Source of the DNA: CAWBLP01 sp963789495 | GTDB taxonomy: Bacteria; Pseudomonadota; Alphaproteobacteria; Acetobacterales; Acetobacteraceae | DNA: 64,000 bases | Assembly: GCA_963789495.1 (NCBI GenBank) | Contig: CAWBLP010000012.1 | Location: 124,001 to 188,000 of the forward strand | Direction: 5' to 3' | Shown: in pieces, positions 32,786-41,612 of the stretch | How the letters are laid out: every line of letters starts with the position of its first letter | Numbering within the stretch: position 1 is the stretch's first letter | Translations under genes and position numbers: made by a program | Notes under the pieces: generated by a model | The model's input: the letters and a program-made list of their open reading frames with translations, nothing else | Databases searched by the model: none | Told to the model about the DNA's origin: nothing

Positions 32786-35623
32786 ATGCCCCTGATCCAG
32801 GAACTCGATTACGGCACGCCGGCGGTCACCGCCACGAACACCGTCACGCTGAGCATCGACGGCCATACGGTGACGGTCCCGGAAGGCACCTCCATCATGC
32901 GCGCGGCGGTGGAGGCGGGCATCAAAGTGCCAAAACTCTGTGCCACCGACATGCTGAACAGTTTCGGTTCCTGCCGGCTCTGCCTGGTGGAAATCGAAGG
33001 CCGCAACGGCACCCCGGCCTCCTGCACCACGCCGGTGGCGCCGGACATGAAAGTGCACACCGCCAGCGAGCGCGTGCGCCGCATCCGCCGCGGCGTGATG
33101 GAGCTGTACATCTCCGACCATCCGCTGGACTGCCTGACCTGTTCCGCCAACGGCAATTGCGAATTGCAGGACGCCGCCGGCGAGGTCGGGCTGCGCGAGG
33201 TTCGTTACGGCTATGACGGTGCCAATCACCTGGATGCGCCGGTCGATACGTCCAACCCGTATTTCCAGTTCGACCCGGCGAAATGCATCGTGTGCTCGCG
33301 TTGCGTGCGCGCCTGCGAGGAAGTGCAAGGCACCTTCGCATTGACGGTGGAAGGCCGCGGCTTCGCATCGAAGATCGCGGCGGGGCTGGACGAGCCGTTC
33401 CTGACCAGCGAATGCGTGTCGTGCGGCGCCTGCGTGCAGGCCTGCCCGACCGCGACGCTGATCGAGAAATCCGTGGTCGATCTGGGCCAGCCGGAACATT
33501 CCGTGGTGACCACCTGCGCCTATTGCGGTGTCGGCTGCAACTTCAAGGCGGAGATGCGCGGCGACACCGTGGTGCGCATGGTGCCGTGGAAGGACGGCCA
33601 GGCGAATCACGGGCATTCCTGCGTGAAGGGTCGCTTCGCCTGGGGCTACGCCAATCATCCGGATCGCATCCTGAAGCCGATGCGGCGCGAGAAGATTTCC
33701 GATCCCTGGCGCGAGGTCACCTGGGACGAGGCGCTTGCGCGCGTGGCGTCCGAGTTCCGCCGCATCCAGGCGGAAGCCGGCAAGGATGCGATCGGCGTGA
33801 TCACCTCGTCGCGCTGCACCAACGAGGAGACGTTCCTGGTGCAGAAGCTGGCGCGCCAGGTGTTCGGCAACAACAACACCGATACCTGTGCGCGGGTCTG
33901 CCACTCGCCAACGGGATACGGGCTGAGCACCACCTTTGGCACCTCGGCCGGCACGCAGAATTTCGACTCCGTCGAGCACACCGACGTGATGATCGTGATC
34001 GGCGCCAACCCGACCGATGGCCACCCGGTATTCGCGTCGCGCATGAAGAAGCGGCTGCGCGAGGGCGCGAAGCTGATCGTTATCGATCCGCGGCGCATCG
34101 ACCTGGTGCGCACGCCGCATGTTGAGGCGTCGTATCATCTGCCGCTGCGGCCCGGCACCAATGTTGCCGTGCTGACTGCGCTGGCCCATGTGATCGTCAC
34201 CGAAGGCTTGGTGCAGCAGGATTTCGTGCGCGAACGCTGCGACATGGATGCGTTCGCCGAATGGGCGGCGTTTGTTTCCGAACCCCGCAACAGCCCCGAG
34301 GCGGTGGAACTGGTCAGCGGTGTTCCCGCCGCAGACCTCCGTGCCGCCGCGCGGCTTTACGCCGGCGCCGGCAATGGCGCGATCTATTACGGCCTCGGCA
34401 TAACCGAGCACAGCCAGGGCAGCACCGCGGTGATGGCGATCGCCAATCTGGCGATGGCGACCGGCAATATCGGCCGCCCCGGCGTCGGAGTGAATCCGCT
34501 GCGCGGACAGAACAACGTGCAGGGCAGCTGCGACATGGGCAGTTTCCCGCATGAACTGCCTGGTTACCGCCATATCTCCAACCCGGCGGTGCGCGCGATC
34601 TTCGAGCGCGAGTGGAACGTGACGCTGGACCCGGAGCCGGGCCTGCGCATCCCCAACATGATCGACGCGGCGCAGGACGGATCGTTCCGCGGCATCTACA
34701 TCCAGGGCGAGGACATCGTGCAGTCCGATCCCGATACCAAGCACATCACCGCCGGATTGAAGGCAATGGAGTGCGTCGTGGTGCACGACCTGTTCCTGAA
34801 CGAGACTGCCAACTACGCGCATGTCTTCCTGCCGGGCAGCACCTTCCTGGAGAAGGACGGCACCTTCATCAACGCGGAACGCCGCATCAACATGGTGCGC
34901 AAGGTGATGCAGCCGCGCGCGCAGTTCGCCGACTGGGAAGCGACGCAGGCGATCGCGCGGGCGATGGGCGCCGACTGGAACTACACCCACCCCGAGCAGA
35001 TCATGGCGGAGATCGCCCGCACCACGCCGACCTTCTCCGGCGTGACCTATGCGAAGCTGCAGAACGGCACCATCCAATGGCCCTGCAACGACGCCGCACC
35101 GGACGGCACACCGACGATGCATGTGAACGGGTTTGTGCGCGGCAAGGGCAACTTCGTCATCACCGACTATGTTGCGACCGATGAAAAGACCGGGCCACGC
35201 TTCCCGCTGCTGCTGACGACGGGCCGCATCCTGTCGCAATACAATGTCGGCGCGCAGACCCGGCGTACCGACAACGTCGCATGGCATCCCGAGGACCTGC
35301 TGGAGATTCACCCGCATGATGCGGAGCAGCGCGGTGTACGCGACGGCGACTGGATCAGGCTGGGCAGTCGCACCGGAGAGACGACGTTGCGCGCCCGTGT
35401 GACTGAACGCGTCGCACCGGGCGTGGTCTACACCACGTTCCATCACCCCGCGACGCAGGCGAATGTGGTGACCACCGACTACTCGGACTGGGCAACCAAT
35501 TGTCCGGAGTACAAGGTGACGGCGGTGCAGGTCACGCCATCCAACGGGCCGAGTGAATGGCAGGAATCCTATCGCGAACTGACTGTCGCCGCGCGGCGGA
35601 TCGACACCGTGGCGGCGGAGTGA
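32786..35623 (+). CDS. fdsA: NAD-dependent formate dehydrogenase, alpha (catalytic) subunit
   Basis: 945 residues; oxidises formate to CO2 at a molybdenum or tungsten bis-MGD centre. The N-terminal NuoG-like part binds 2Fe-2S (C52, C63, C66, C80), a His-ligated 4Fe-4S (DHPLDCLTCSANGNC) and two 4Fe-4S clusters (CIVCSRCVRAC, CVSCGACVQACP). The catalytic domain starts with TTCAYCGVGCNF for a further 4Fe-4S. The metal ligand is Cys372 in CARVCHSPTGYGL, followed by the essential His, so it is a Cys rather than selenocysteine enzyme. The dinucleotide-binding C-terminal domain runs from about 820. AAGGAGG stands seven bases before the ATG. The soluble FdsABGD type is expected in the cytoplasm. Confidence 0.96.
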   Translation: MPLIQELDYGTPAVTATNTVTLSIDGHTVTVPEGTSIMRAAVEAGIKVPKLCATDMLNSFGSCRLCLVEIEGRNGTPASCTTPVAPDMKVHTASERVRRIRRGVMELYISDHPLDCLTCSANGNCELQDAAGEVGLREVRYGYDGANHLDAPVDTSNPYFQFDPAKCIVCSRCVRACEEVQGTFALTVEGRGFASKIAAGLDEPFLTSECVSCGACVQACPTATLIEKSVVDLGQPEHSVVTTCAYCGVGCNFKAEMRGDTVVRMVPWKDGQANHGHSCVKGRFAWGYANHPDRILKPMRREKISDPWREVTWDEALARVASEFRRIQAEAGKDAIGVITSSRCTNEETFLVQKLARQVFGNNNTDTCARVCHSPTGYGLSTTFGTSAGTQNFDSVEHTDVMIVIGANPTDGHPVFASRMKKRLREGAKLIVIDPRRIDLVRTPHVEASYHLPLRPGTNVAVLTALAHVIVTEGLVQQDFVRERCDMDAFAEWAAFVSEPRNSPEAVELVSGVPAADLRAAARLYAGAGNGAIYYGLGITEHSQGSTAVMAIANLAMATGNIGRPGVGVNPLRGQNNVQGSCDMGSFPHELPGYRHISNPAVRAIFEREWNVTLDPEPGLRIPNMIDAAQDGSFRGIYIQGEDIVQSDPDTKHITAGLKAMECVVVHDLFLNETANYAHVFLPGSTFLEKDGTFINAERRINMVRKVMQPRAQFADWEATQAIARAMGADWNYTHPEQIMAEIARTTPTFSGVTYAKLQNGTIQWPCNDAAPDGTPTMHVNGFVRGKGNFVITDYVATDEKTGPRFPLLLTTGRILSQYNVGAQTRRTDNVAWHPEDLLEIHPHDAEQRGVRDGDWIRLGSRTGETTLRARVTERVAPGVVYTTFHHPATQANVVTTDYSDWATNCPEYKVTAVQVTPSNGPSEWQESYRELTVAARRIDTVAAE

Positions 35624-35660
35624 TCCTCGCTGTGCTGCGCTGCGTTGGATCGCGCCGGCC

Positions 35661-36482
35661 ATGACCACGCCGCCGGTCCGATCTGTCCTGCGCACCCTCT
35701 GGCAGGGTGACGTCGCAACCGAGGGCGCGCGCACGCTGCCCGAGGAAACCCCTGTGGCGCTCACGTATAATCGCGTCACGCACGCGGTGATGCTGGCCAC
35801 TCCGGCCGATCTGGAAGATTTCGCGGTTGGCTTCAGCCTGACCGAGGGGATCGTCACCAACCCTGATCAGATCGAGGAAATCGTCATTGTCCCGGTCGAG
35901 CAGGGGATCGAGCTGAGGATGTGGCTTGCCGACCAGCGCGCGGATCTTGTGGTGCGCCGCCAGCGCCGCCTTGCCGGGCCAAGCGGCTGCGGGCTGTGCG
36001 GGCTGGAAAGCCTGGCCGATACCGTGCGCATGCCGCCCCGGGTCGATGCCGAACCGCGCTTCGCACCTGCCATGCTGGTTGCTGCGATGGCCGCCATGCC
36101 GGTGGGTCAGCGGCTCAATCACCAGACCCGCGCGGTGCATGCGGCGGCCTTCTGGCATCCGCTGCGCGGCGTGGTGGCGCTGCGGGAGGACGTCGGCCGC
36201 CACAACGCGCTGGACAAGCTTGCCGGCGCGCTTGCGCAACAGCGCGTCGATGCCGGGGAGGGAATACTGCTGCTGTCCAGCCGCATTTCGGTTGAGCTGG
36301 TACAGAAGGCCGCGATGATCGGTGTACCCGTCGTCGCTGCGGTTTCCGTGCCGACCGTCCTGGCGGTGCGCACGGCCGAGGCAGCCGGGATCACCCTGAT
36401 CGGCATCGCACGCGACGATTCGTTCGAAGTGTTCACGCGCGGCGAGCGCATAGCCAACAGCAAGGTGCAGCATGTCGCCTGA
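35661..36482 (+). CDS. fdhD: Formate dehydrogenase sulfurtransferase FdhD
   Basis: 273 residues. FdhD transfers sulfur from a desulfurase to the Mo-cofactor, which formate dehydrogenase needs for activity. The active CxxC is seen in GPSGCGLCGLESL (about residue 115), followed by HAAAFWHPLRGVVALREDVG and GRHNALDKLAGAL, which bind cofactor. The gene lies 37 bp after fdsA and overlaps fdsD by 11 bases, which supports one operon. Confidence 0.95.
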   Translation: MTTPPVRSVLRTLWQGDVATEGARTLPEETPVALTYNRVTHAVMLATPADLEDFAVGFSLTEGIVTNPDQIEEIVIVPVEQGIELRMWLADQRADLVVRRQRRLAGPSGCGLCGLESLADTVRMPPRVDAEPRFAPAMLVAAMAAMPVGQRLNHQTRAVHAAAFWHPLRGVVALREDVGRHNALDKLAGALAQQRVDAGEGILLLSSRISVELVQKAAMIGVPVVAAVSVPTVLAVRTAEAAGITLIGIARDDSFEVFTRGERIANSKVQHVA

Positions 36483-36693
36483 GAAGCTGGCCTATATGGC
36501 GAACCAGATCGGCAAGTTCTTTGCCCACAAGCCGCACGACCAGGCGGTCGCCGCGATCGAGGAGCATTTGCGGAAGTTCTGGGACCCGCGCATGCGCCGC
36601 GACATCGTGGCAAGCTTCGATGCCCCGCAGGTGAAGCTCGACCCAAGCGTGCGCGAAGCCGTTGCGCGACTGAAGGGTTCCCAACTCGTCTAG
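36472..36693 (+). CDS. fdsD: NAD-dependent formate dehydrogenase, delta subunit
   Basis: 73 residues. LAYMANQIGKFFAHKPHDQA, then HLRKFWDPRMRRDI, are the FdsD family signature. The small subunit is needed for assembly or maturation of FdsABG. Its start lies inside the end of fdhD (11-base overlap), completing the order fdsG-fdsB-fdsA-fdhD-fdsD. A 7-bp inverted repeat (GCTGGCA / TGCCAGC at 36693-36726) follows the stop but lacks a T-run. Confidence 0.93.
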   Translation: MSPEKLAYMANQIGKFFAHKPHDQAVAAIEEHLRKFWDPRMRRDIVASFDAPQVKLDPSVREAVARLKGSQLV

Positions 36694-36768
36694 CTGGCAG
36701 TGCCGGTGTCCTGCTTGCGTGCCAGCGTGTCGCGCAGCAACGCCGGCTTCCTGCAACAGCGGTCAGGC

Positions 36769-36900
36769 TCAGTCGTTCCGCGCGGCCGGCACCAGTCGCA
36801 TGCCGACCCGGCTGTAAGCGGCGCGCGCGGCGAACGACACGATGCCCGGTGGCGACGGCTCCTGCATGGTCAGCGGTGCAATGGCGATGCAGCGGGTCAC
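36769..36900 (-). CDS. Possible 43-residue ORF coupled to the Liv fusion gene
   Basis: A GTG at 36898-36900 overlaps the stop of the upstream ATPase gene as GTGA, the classic coupling arrangement, and the frame is open for 43 codons to TGA at 36769-36771. Third codon positions are mostly G or C, as in real genes of this window. The peptide starts MTRCIAIAPLTMQEPSPPG and has no recognised family. It could be a genuine small gene, or the remnant of a larger one truncated by rearrangement next to the fds operon end. Confidence 0.35.
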   Translation of the reverse strand: MTRCIAIAPLTMQEPSPPGIVSFAARAAYSRVGMRLVPAARND

Positions 36901-39404
36901 GCGGCCATCTCCTGATGCACCAGGCCGAGCAGACGGGCCTGCAGGGCGGGATCGGCTTCCAGCGACTTTGCGCTGCCTTCGAAGGCGACGCGGCCATTCA
37001 CCAGCACATAGGCGCGGTCGACGATCGGCAGCACGGTTTCCGCGTGGTGTTCGACGATCACCATGGCGACGCGTCCGCGCAATCGCACCAGCGCGTCCAT
37101 CACCTCCTTGACGATGGCCGGCGCGAGTCCTTCGAACGGTTCGTCCAACAAGATCACCCGGGCCGGTACCATCAGGGCCCGTGCGATCGCCAGCATCTGC
37201 CGCTCTCCGCCGGACAGGCTTTCCGCCTTCGATCGTTGCAGTATGCGCAGCTTGGGAAACAGCTCGAACACCTCCTCCAGCGAGGCGCCACCGGGACGCG
37301 CGGCGATCAGCAGATTCTCGATCGTGGTGAGGTTCGGGAACAGGCGCCGCCCTTCCGGCACCAACGAAATGCCGCGCCGGTTGATTTCGTAAGTGCGGGC
37401 ATGCGTGATGTCGGCACCGTCCAGCATGATGCGGCCGGCGCTGCCGCGCAGGGTGCCGGTGATGGCGCGCAACGTGGTGGTCTTGCCGACGCCGTTGCGG
37501 CCCAGCAAGGCGACGGCCTCACCCTCGTGCACGACCAGATTGATATCTTCCAGCACCACACTGCCGGCATAGCCGGCGCGCAAAGCCTCCAGTGCGAGCA
37601 CCGGCTTGTGGGAGGCGACCTCCCGCGTTTCCGCATCGGATGGTGCGGGCGGCGCGATAATGCGTTCGGCGCCCAGATAGGCGGTGACGACATCCGGGTT
37701 GCTCGCCACCTCGGCGGGATTGCCATCGGCGATGACGCGGCCCTGATGCAGCACGGTGATGCGATCCGACAGCGCCAGCACGCGATCGATGTCATGCTCG
37801 ATCAGCAGCACGGCGTGGGTTTCCGCAAGCTGGCGAATCAGCCTGCCGACGACTTCGCGATCGGCTTCCGCCAGGCCTGCCAGCGGTTCATCAAGCAACA
37901 GCAGCTTCGCGTCGGTTGCCAGCGAAATGGCAATCTCCAACAAACGTTGCTCACCGTGGGAAAGATTGGCGCACGGCTCATCGGCACGGTCTTCCAGGCC
38001 AACCGCGGCGAGCAGCGACCAGGCCCGTGCGTTGATGTCGTCCATCGCATAGGCATCGCGCCACAGCCGCAGTCCGCGCGGGTCCTGCGCCTGCACGGCG
38101 ACGCGAACATTCTCGAACGTGGTCAGGCTGCGGAACACGCTGAGGATCTGGAACGAGCGGCTCAGCCCGAGGCGGATACGGCGATGCACGGGCAGGCGCG
38201 CGATGTCGTGCCCGTCGAACACGATAGCGCCGGAATCCGCGCGCAGCAGGCCGGTGAGCATGTTGAAGAACGTCGTCTTGCCAGCGCCGTTCGGACCGAT
38301 CAGGCTGTGCAGGCGGAACGGATGCACTTCCAGGTTCACATCGGCCGCCACGATCAATGACCCGAACCGCTTGTGCAGATTGCGCACACGCAGCAGGGGC
38401 TTGCCGGCTTCCAACTGCGCCGCGCCGCCATGAAACGGCTCAATATGCGCCGGTCGAGCAGGTGTCGCGCGTCGGGTCAGCGTCCAGTCCTGCCGTCCCA
38501 TCAGGCGCATCACCAGGCCTTGCATGCCTTCGGGCGAGGCCAGTGCGAACACCATCACGATCGGCGCGAACATCAGCCACCAGCTCTCGGTGATCGCGGA
38601 GAGTCGATCCTGTAGGAGAATGAACGCGATCGCGCCCCACAGCGGACCCAGGAAGTGATGGACGCCGCCCAGCACGGTCATCAGCAGCGCGTCGCCGGCA
38701 TGCTGCCAGCCGAGGTTATCGGCATAGGCGCCGCGCAGCATGAAGGCGAGCAGTGCGCCGGCATAGCCAAGGATACCGCCCATGATGACGAAGGCCTGGA
38801 ACTTCAGGCGGAACGTGGAGTAACCCAGGCTTTGCACGCGCTGTTCATTGTCGCGCAGCGCCTGCAGGGCGCGACCGAACGGCGCATGGGCGATGCGCCA
38901 CAGCAGCCACATGCCGGCGGATACCGTCACCACCGCGAAGGCGTGGAACGACCAGTCGCTGGTGAGCCACGGGCGCGGCACGCCCTGCATGCCGTTCTCG
39001 CCGCCGGTCAGGCTGGTCCATTTATAGGCGATCTCGAAAGCGATCTGGGAAAACGCCAGTGTCAGCAAGGAGAAATACAAACCGCGGCGGCGCAGGATAA
39101 CCACGGCTATGGCGCTTGCCAGCACCAAGGAGAACAGCACGGCGAACACCAGGGCCAGGATCTCGTTGTGCAGCAGGCTGCGCATCGAGATTGCGGCGGC
39201 GTAGCTGGCACAGCCGAAGAACACGGATGCACCGAACGGCACCAATCCGGTGTAGCCGACCAGCAAATTCACGCCGGCGCCATACAGCGTATAGATGGCG
39301 ATCTGGGTGATGAGGCTGACCGGTGCGCCGATCGCGTGCCAGGCGAAGGTCAGCGCGACGAGAACCAGGAAAACCCAAAGGACCGGGTGACGCAGTGCGG
39401 TCAT
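36897..39404 (-). CDS. LivM-LivG-LivF triple fusion: ABC permease plus two ATPases
   Basis: 835 residues carrying three proteins that are normally separate. Residues 1-305 are a LivM-type permease with about eight membrane segments (TLYGAGVNLLVGYTGLVPFG, and GRALQALRDNEQRVQSLGYS as the EAA-like loop). About 335-585 is a LivG ATPase with Walker A GPNGAGKT, signature LSHGEQ and Walker B LLLLDEP. About 600-835 is a LivF ATPase with Walker A GRNGVGKT, signature LSGGERQ and Walker B VILLDEP. Start: the ATG at 39404 overlaps the livH stop (ATGA). With LivH and the substrate-binding protein upstream it completes one importer. A fused chain fixes the ratio of one LivM per two ATPases. Confidence 0.92.
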   Translation of the reverse strand: MTALRHPVLWVFLVLVALTFAWHAIGAPVSLITQIAIYTLYGAGVNLLVGYTGLVPFGASVFFGCASYAAAISMRSLLHNEILALVFAVLFSLVLASAIAVVILRRRGLYFSLLTLAFSQIAFEIAYKWTSLTGGENGMQGVPRPWLTSDWSFHAFAVVTVSAGMWLLWRIAHAPFGRALQALRDNEQRVQSLGYSTFRLKFQAFVIMGGILGYAGALLAFMLRGAYADNLGWQHAGDALLMTVLGGVHHFLGPLWGAIAFILLQDRLSAITESWWLMFAPIVMVFALASPEGMQGLVMRLMGRQDWTLTRRATPARPAHIEPFHGGAAQLEAGKPLLRVRNLHKRFGSLIVAADVNLEVHPFRLHSLIGPNGAGKTTFFNMLTGLLRADSGAIVFDGHDIARLPVHRRIRLGLSRSFQILSVFRSLTTFENVRVAVQAQDPRGLRLWRDAYAMDDINARAWSLLAAVGLEDRADEPCANLSHGEQRLLEIAISLATDAKLLLLDEPLAGLAEADREVVGRLIRQLAETHAVLLIEHDIDRVLALSDRITVLHQGRVIADGNPAEVASNPDVVTAYLGAERIIAPPAPSDAETREVASHKPVLALEALRAGYAGSVVLEDINLVVHEGEAVALLGRNGVGKTTTLRAITGTLRGSAGRIMLDGADITHARTYEINRRGISLVPEGRRLFPNLTTIENLLIAARPGGASLEEVFELFPKLRILQRSKAESLSGGERQMLAIARALMVPARVILLDEPFEGLAPAIVKEVMDALVRLRGRVAMVIVEHHAETVLPIVDRAYVLVNGRVAFEGSAKSLEADPALQARLLGLVHQEMAA

Positions 39405-40270
39405 TCGAAGCGCTCCCACCGCTCACCCAGCAATCCGCGCGGACGTAGCAGCAGGACGAAGGCCATCAGCACGTACATCACGGCGTTGGCCGCATCCGGC
39501 TGAAACTGGATGGTCAGTGCGGTGACGACGCCCACCAGCAAGCCCGCGATGACGGCGCCGGCGAAGGAGCCCAGGCCCCCGATCACGACGACCACGAAGG
39601 CCGGCATGATCGCGTTTTCCGACATCGATGGTATGACGGTCCATAGCGGCGCAGCGAGCACGCCTGCGATGCCGGCCAGCGCGCAGCCGAGACCGAACAC
39701 GGCGGTGAGCACGCGTGGCAGACGGATGCCGAGCAGGCCGACCATTTCGGGATCGCGTGACCCGGCACGCAGGATGCGGCCGAACCGGGTGAACTGCATG
39801 AACGCCCAGAGCGCGACGAGCAGTGCCATGCAGACCAGAAACACCGTCAGCCGGTACTTGGTGATCAGCAGCGGTCCCCAGAGATAGATGCCAGACAGGA
39901 ACTGGGGTTGATTGAACGGCTGGCCGATGCCGCCATAGACCAGCCGTAGCAGTGCCTCCACCATCAGCGCGAGGGCGAAGGTGATGATCAGGCTGACCAA
40001 TGGTTCCTTGTCGTACAATCGATGGATCAGCGTGCGTTCCACCAGCATGCCGACCACACCGACCAGGATCGGTGCCAGCAGGACGCCGGGCCAGCCGAGA
40101 TATTGCTGCAGTGTCAGGGCGAAATACGCGCCGAGTGCGAAGAAGCTGCCATGCGCGAAGTTGACGATGCCGAGCAGCCCGAAAATGATCGACAGGCCGA
40201 TGGCGATCAGCACGTAGAGGCCACCGAGCACGAGCCCGGTGGCCACCTGTGAGAGGAGTAGATCCAACAT
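39401..40270 (-). CDS. Branched-chain amino acid-type ABC permease LivH
   Basis: 289 residues with about eight hydrophobic segments. The N-terminal GLVLGGLYVLIAIGLSIIFG and GIVNFAHGSFFALGAYFALT are LivH signatures, and the coupling loop has GRILRAGSRDPEMVGLLGI. It pairs with the LivM part of the fusion protein, whose start overlaps its stop by four bases. The substrate-binding gene lies 22 bp upstream. Substrate cannot be judged from the permease; the neighbouring dehydroshikimate dehydratase points to a hydroaromatic or aromatic acid rather than an amino acid. Confidence 0.92.
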   Translation of the reverse strand: MLDLLLSQVATGLVLGGLYVLIAIGLSIIFGLLGIVNFAHGSFFALGAYFALTLQQYLGWPGVLLAPILVGVVGMLVERTLIHRLYDKEPLVSLIITFALALMVEALLRLVYGGIGQPFNQPQFLSGIYLWGPLLITKYRLTVFLVCMALLVALWAFMQFTRFGRILRAGSRDPEMVGLLGIRLPRVLTAVFGLGCALAGIAGVLAAPLWTVIPSMSENAIMPAFVVVVIGGLGSFAGAVIAGLLVGVVTALTIQFQPDAANAVMYVLMAFVLLLRPRGLLGERWERFE

Positions 40271-40292
40271 CTGGAATCTGCGTCGCAGGCGG

Positions 40293-41534
40293 TCAGGTCA
40301 TATGACAGCCATTCGCCTGTGGATCGCCGAACACCTTTTCCAGATCGCCGAGGTCCTTCGGCACGACGCCTTTGACGTCGAAATAATCCCACTTGTCGGT
40401 AATCTTCGGCTTTGCCTCCACCACCAGATTGCGCAGCAGCATCTGGTGGTCACCCTTGCGCCAGTAATACGGATTGGCGGCGCTGCCGCCCTTCCAAGTT
40501 TCCAGGCCGTTGATGATCGCATCGGCATCCGTGGACTTGGCCAGGTCGATCGACTCGAACAGCGACTTGGCGGCGATCCAGCCCATCCACGCCTTGTCGG
40601 CCGCGGGCTTGCTGAACTTCTTCTGATAGGCGGCCGCCATCGCCTTCTCCTCGGGCGGATTGGCAGGATTGTCGTACCACCACAGCGACGTGTACAGACC
40701 GGTCGCCGCCTGAGGTCCCACCGCCCAGATATCGGTGTCGCCGATGGCGATCTCGCAGATCGGAATCTTGCCTTTCATTCCCATCTCGTTCCACTGCTTC
40801 AGGAACGTGGACAGGTCGCCCGCCGGTACGCCACCCAGGATCATGTCCGGCTTGGCCTGACGGATTTTCAGAATGAAGGAGCTGTAGTCTGGGGTGTTCA
40901 ATGGCACGCTGTCATCGCCGACGATGGTGCCGCCCGCCTTCGCCAGAATTTCCTTGAACGACTTGGCGATGTCCTGGCCAAATGCGTAGTTCGCCGTCAG
41001 GAAATACCACTTCTTGCCATAGCCCATGATGAACGGCGCAAACATCGCCGCCTGCACCGCCACCGGCGTGTTCAGACGAAAGGTATAGCGGTTACAGTTG
41101 GAACCACTGATCGCGGTCGCCGCCGCATTGTTACAAACGAAAGGAATCTTCAACTGCTTCGCCGTTGCCTGCTCGGCCAGCCCGTTCGAGCTCAGCGACC
41201 CGCCCAGAATCGCCGCAACCTTGTTCTCCTGCACCAGCCTTTGCATGTTCTGCTGCGAACCCTGCGGCGACGGCTCGTCCAGCCAGACCAGTTCCGCCGG
41301 CTGGCCCATGATCTTGTTGCCGCGCTCTTCCAAAGCAAGATAGGTGCCGTTGGCTAGGTATTCGGTCTGCGCGGCGATGTCGCCGGTCTTGGCCAGAAGC
41401 AGGCCGATCTTGATGGTTTCCGCCGCAGCGGCGTTGCCGATGAACGGCCTGGCAAGCGGCGCCGTCGCAAGCGCTGCTGCCCCCAACAATGCCTGGCGCC
41501 GCGGCACGGCAAGGCGTGGTGTCCTGGTCGTCAT
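40293..41534 (-). CDS. ABC transporter periplasmic substrate-binding protein (LivK-like)
   Basis: 413 residues. The N-terminus RRQALLGAAALATAPLARPF is a signal peptide, with a twin Arg that would also fit Tat export. The mature part begins ETIKIGLLLAKTGDIAA, the type I periplasmic-binding fold used by LivK-like proteins. YFLTANYAFGQDIAKSFKEI is a domain-crossover motif. It delivers ligand to LivH/LivMGF encoded directly downstream. It lies 78 bp after the dehydroshikimate dehydratase gene in the same direction, so quinate, shikimate, protocatechuate or a relative is the inferred ligand. Confidence 0.9.
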   Translation of the reverse strand: MTTRTPRLAVPRRQALLGAAALATAPLARPFIGNAAAAETIKIGLLLAKTGDIAAQTEYLANGTYLALEERGNKIMGQPAELVWLDEPSPQGSQQNMQRLVQENKVAAILGGSLSSNGLAEQATAKQLKIPFVCNNAAATAISGSNCNRYTFRLNTPVAVQAAMFAPFIMGYGKKWYFLTANYAFGQDIAKSFKEILAKAGGTIVGDDSVPLNTPDYSSFILKIRQAKPDMILGGVPAGDLSTFLKQWNEMGMKGKIPICEIAIGDTDIWAVGPQAATGLYTSLWWYDNPANPPEEKAMAAAYQKKFSKPAADKAWMGWIAAKSLFESIDLAKSTDADAIINGLETWKGGSAANPYYWRKGDHQMLLRNLVVEAKPKITDKWDYFDVKGVVPKDLGDLEKVFGDPQANGCHMT

Positions 41535-41612
41535 ACGTTTCCCCTCCGATCAGGCACGGTTGCGTGTCCTGTGTTCGACTGATGAAGTTTCTCCGGCCTT
41601 ACCGCGCTCCCT

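Noticed and set aside
32231..35860. Long antisense open frame of about 1,200 codons opposite fdsA
   Set aside because: fdsA is certain on the other strand and this frame shows no family motif, only composition bias.
36693..36726. Inverted repeat after fdsD as a rho-independent terminator
   Set aside because: The stem has a 20-base loop and no following T-run.
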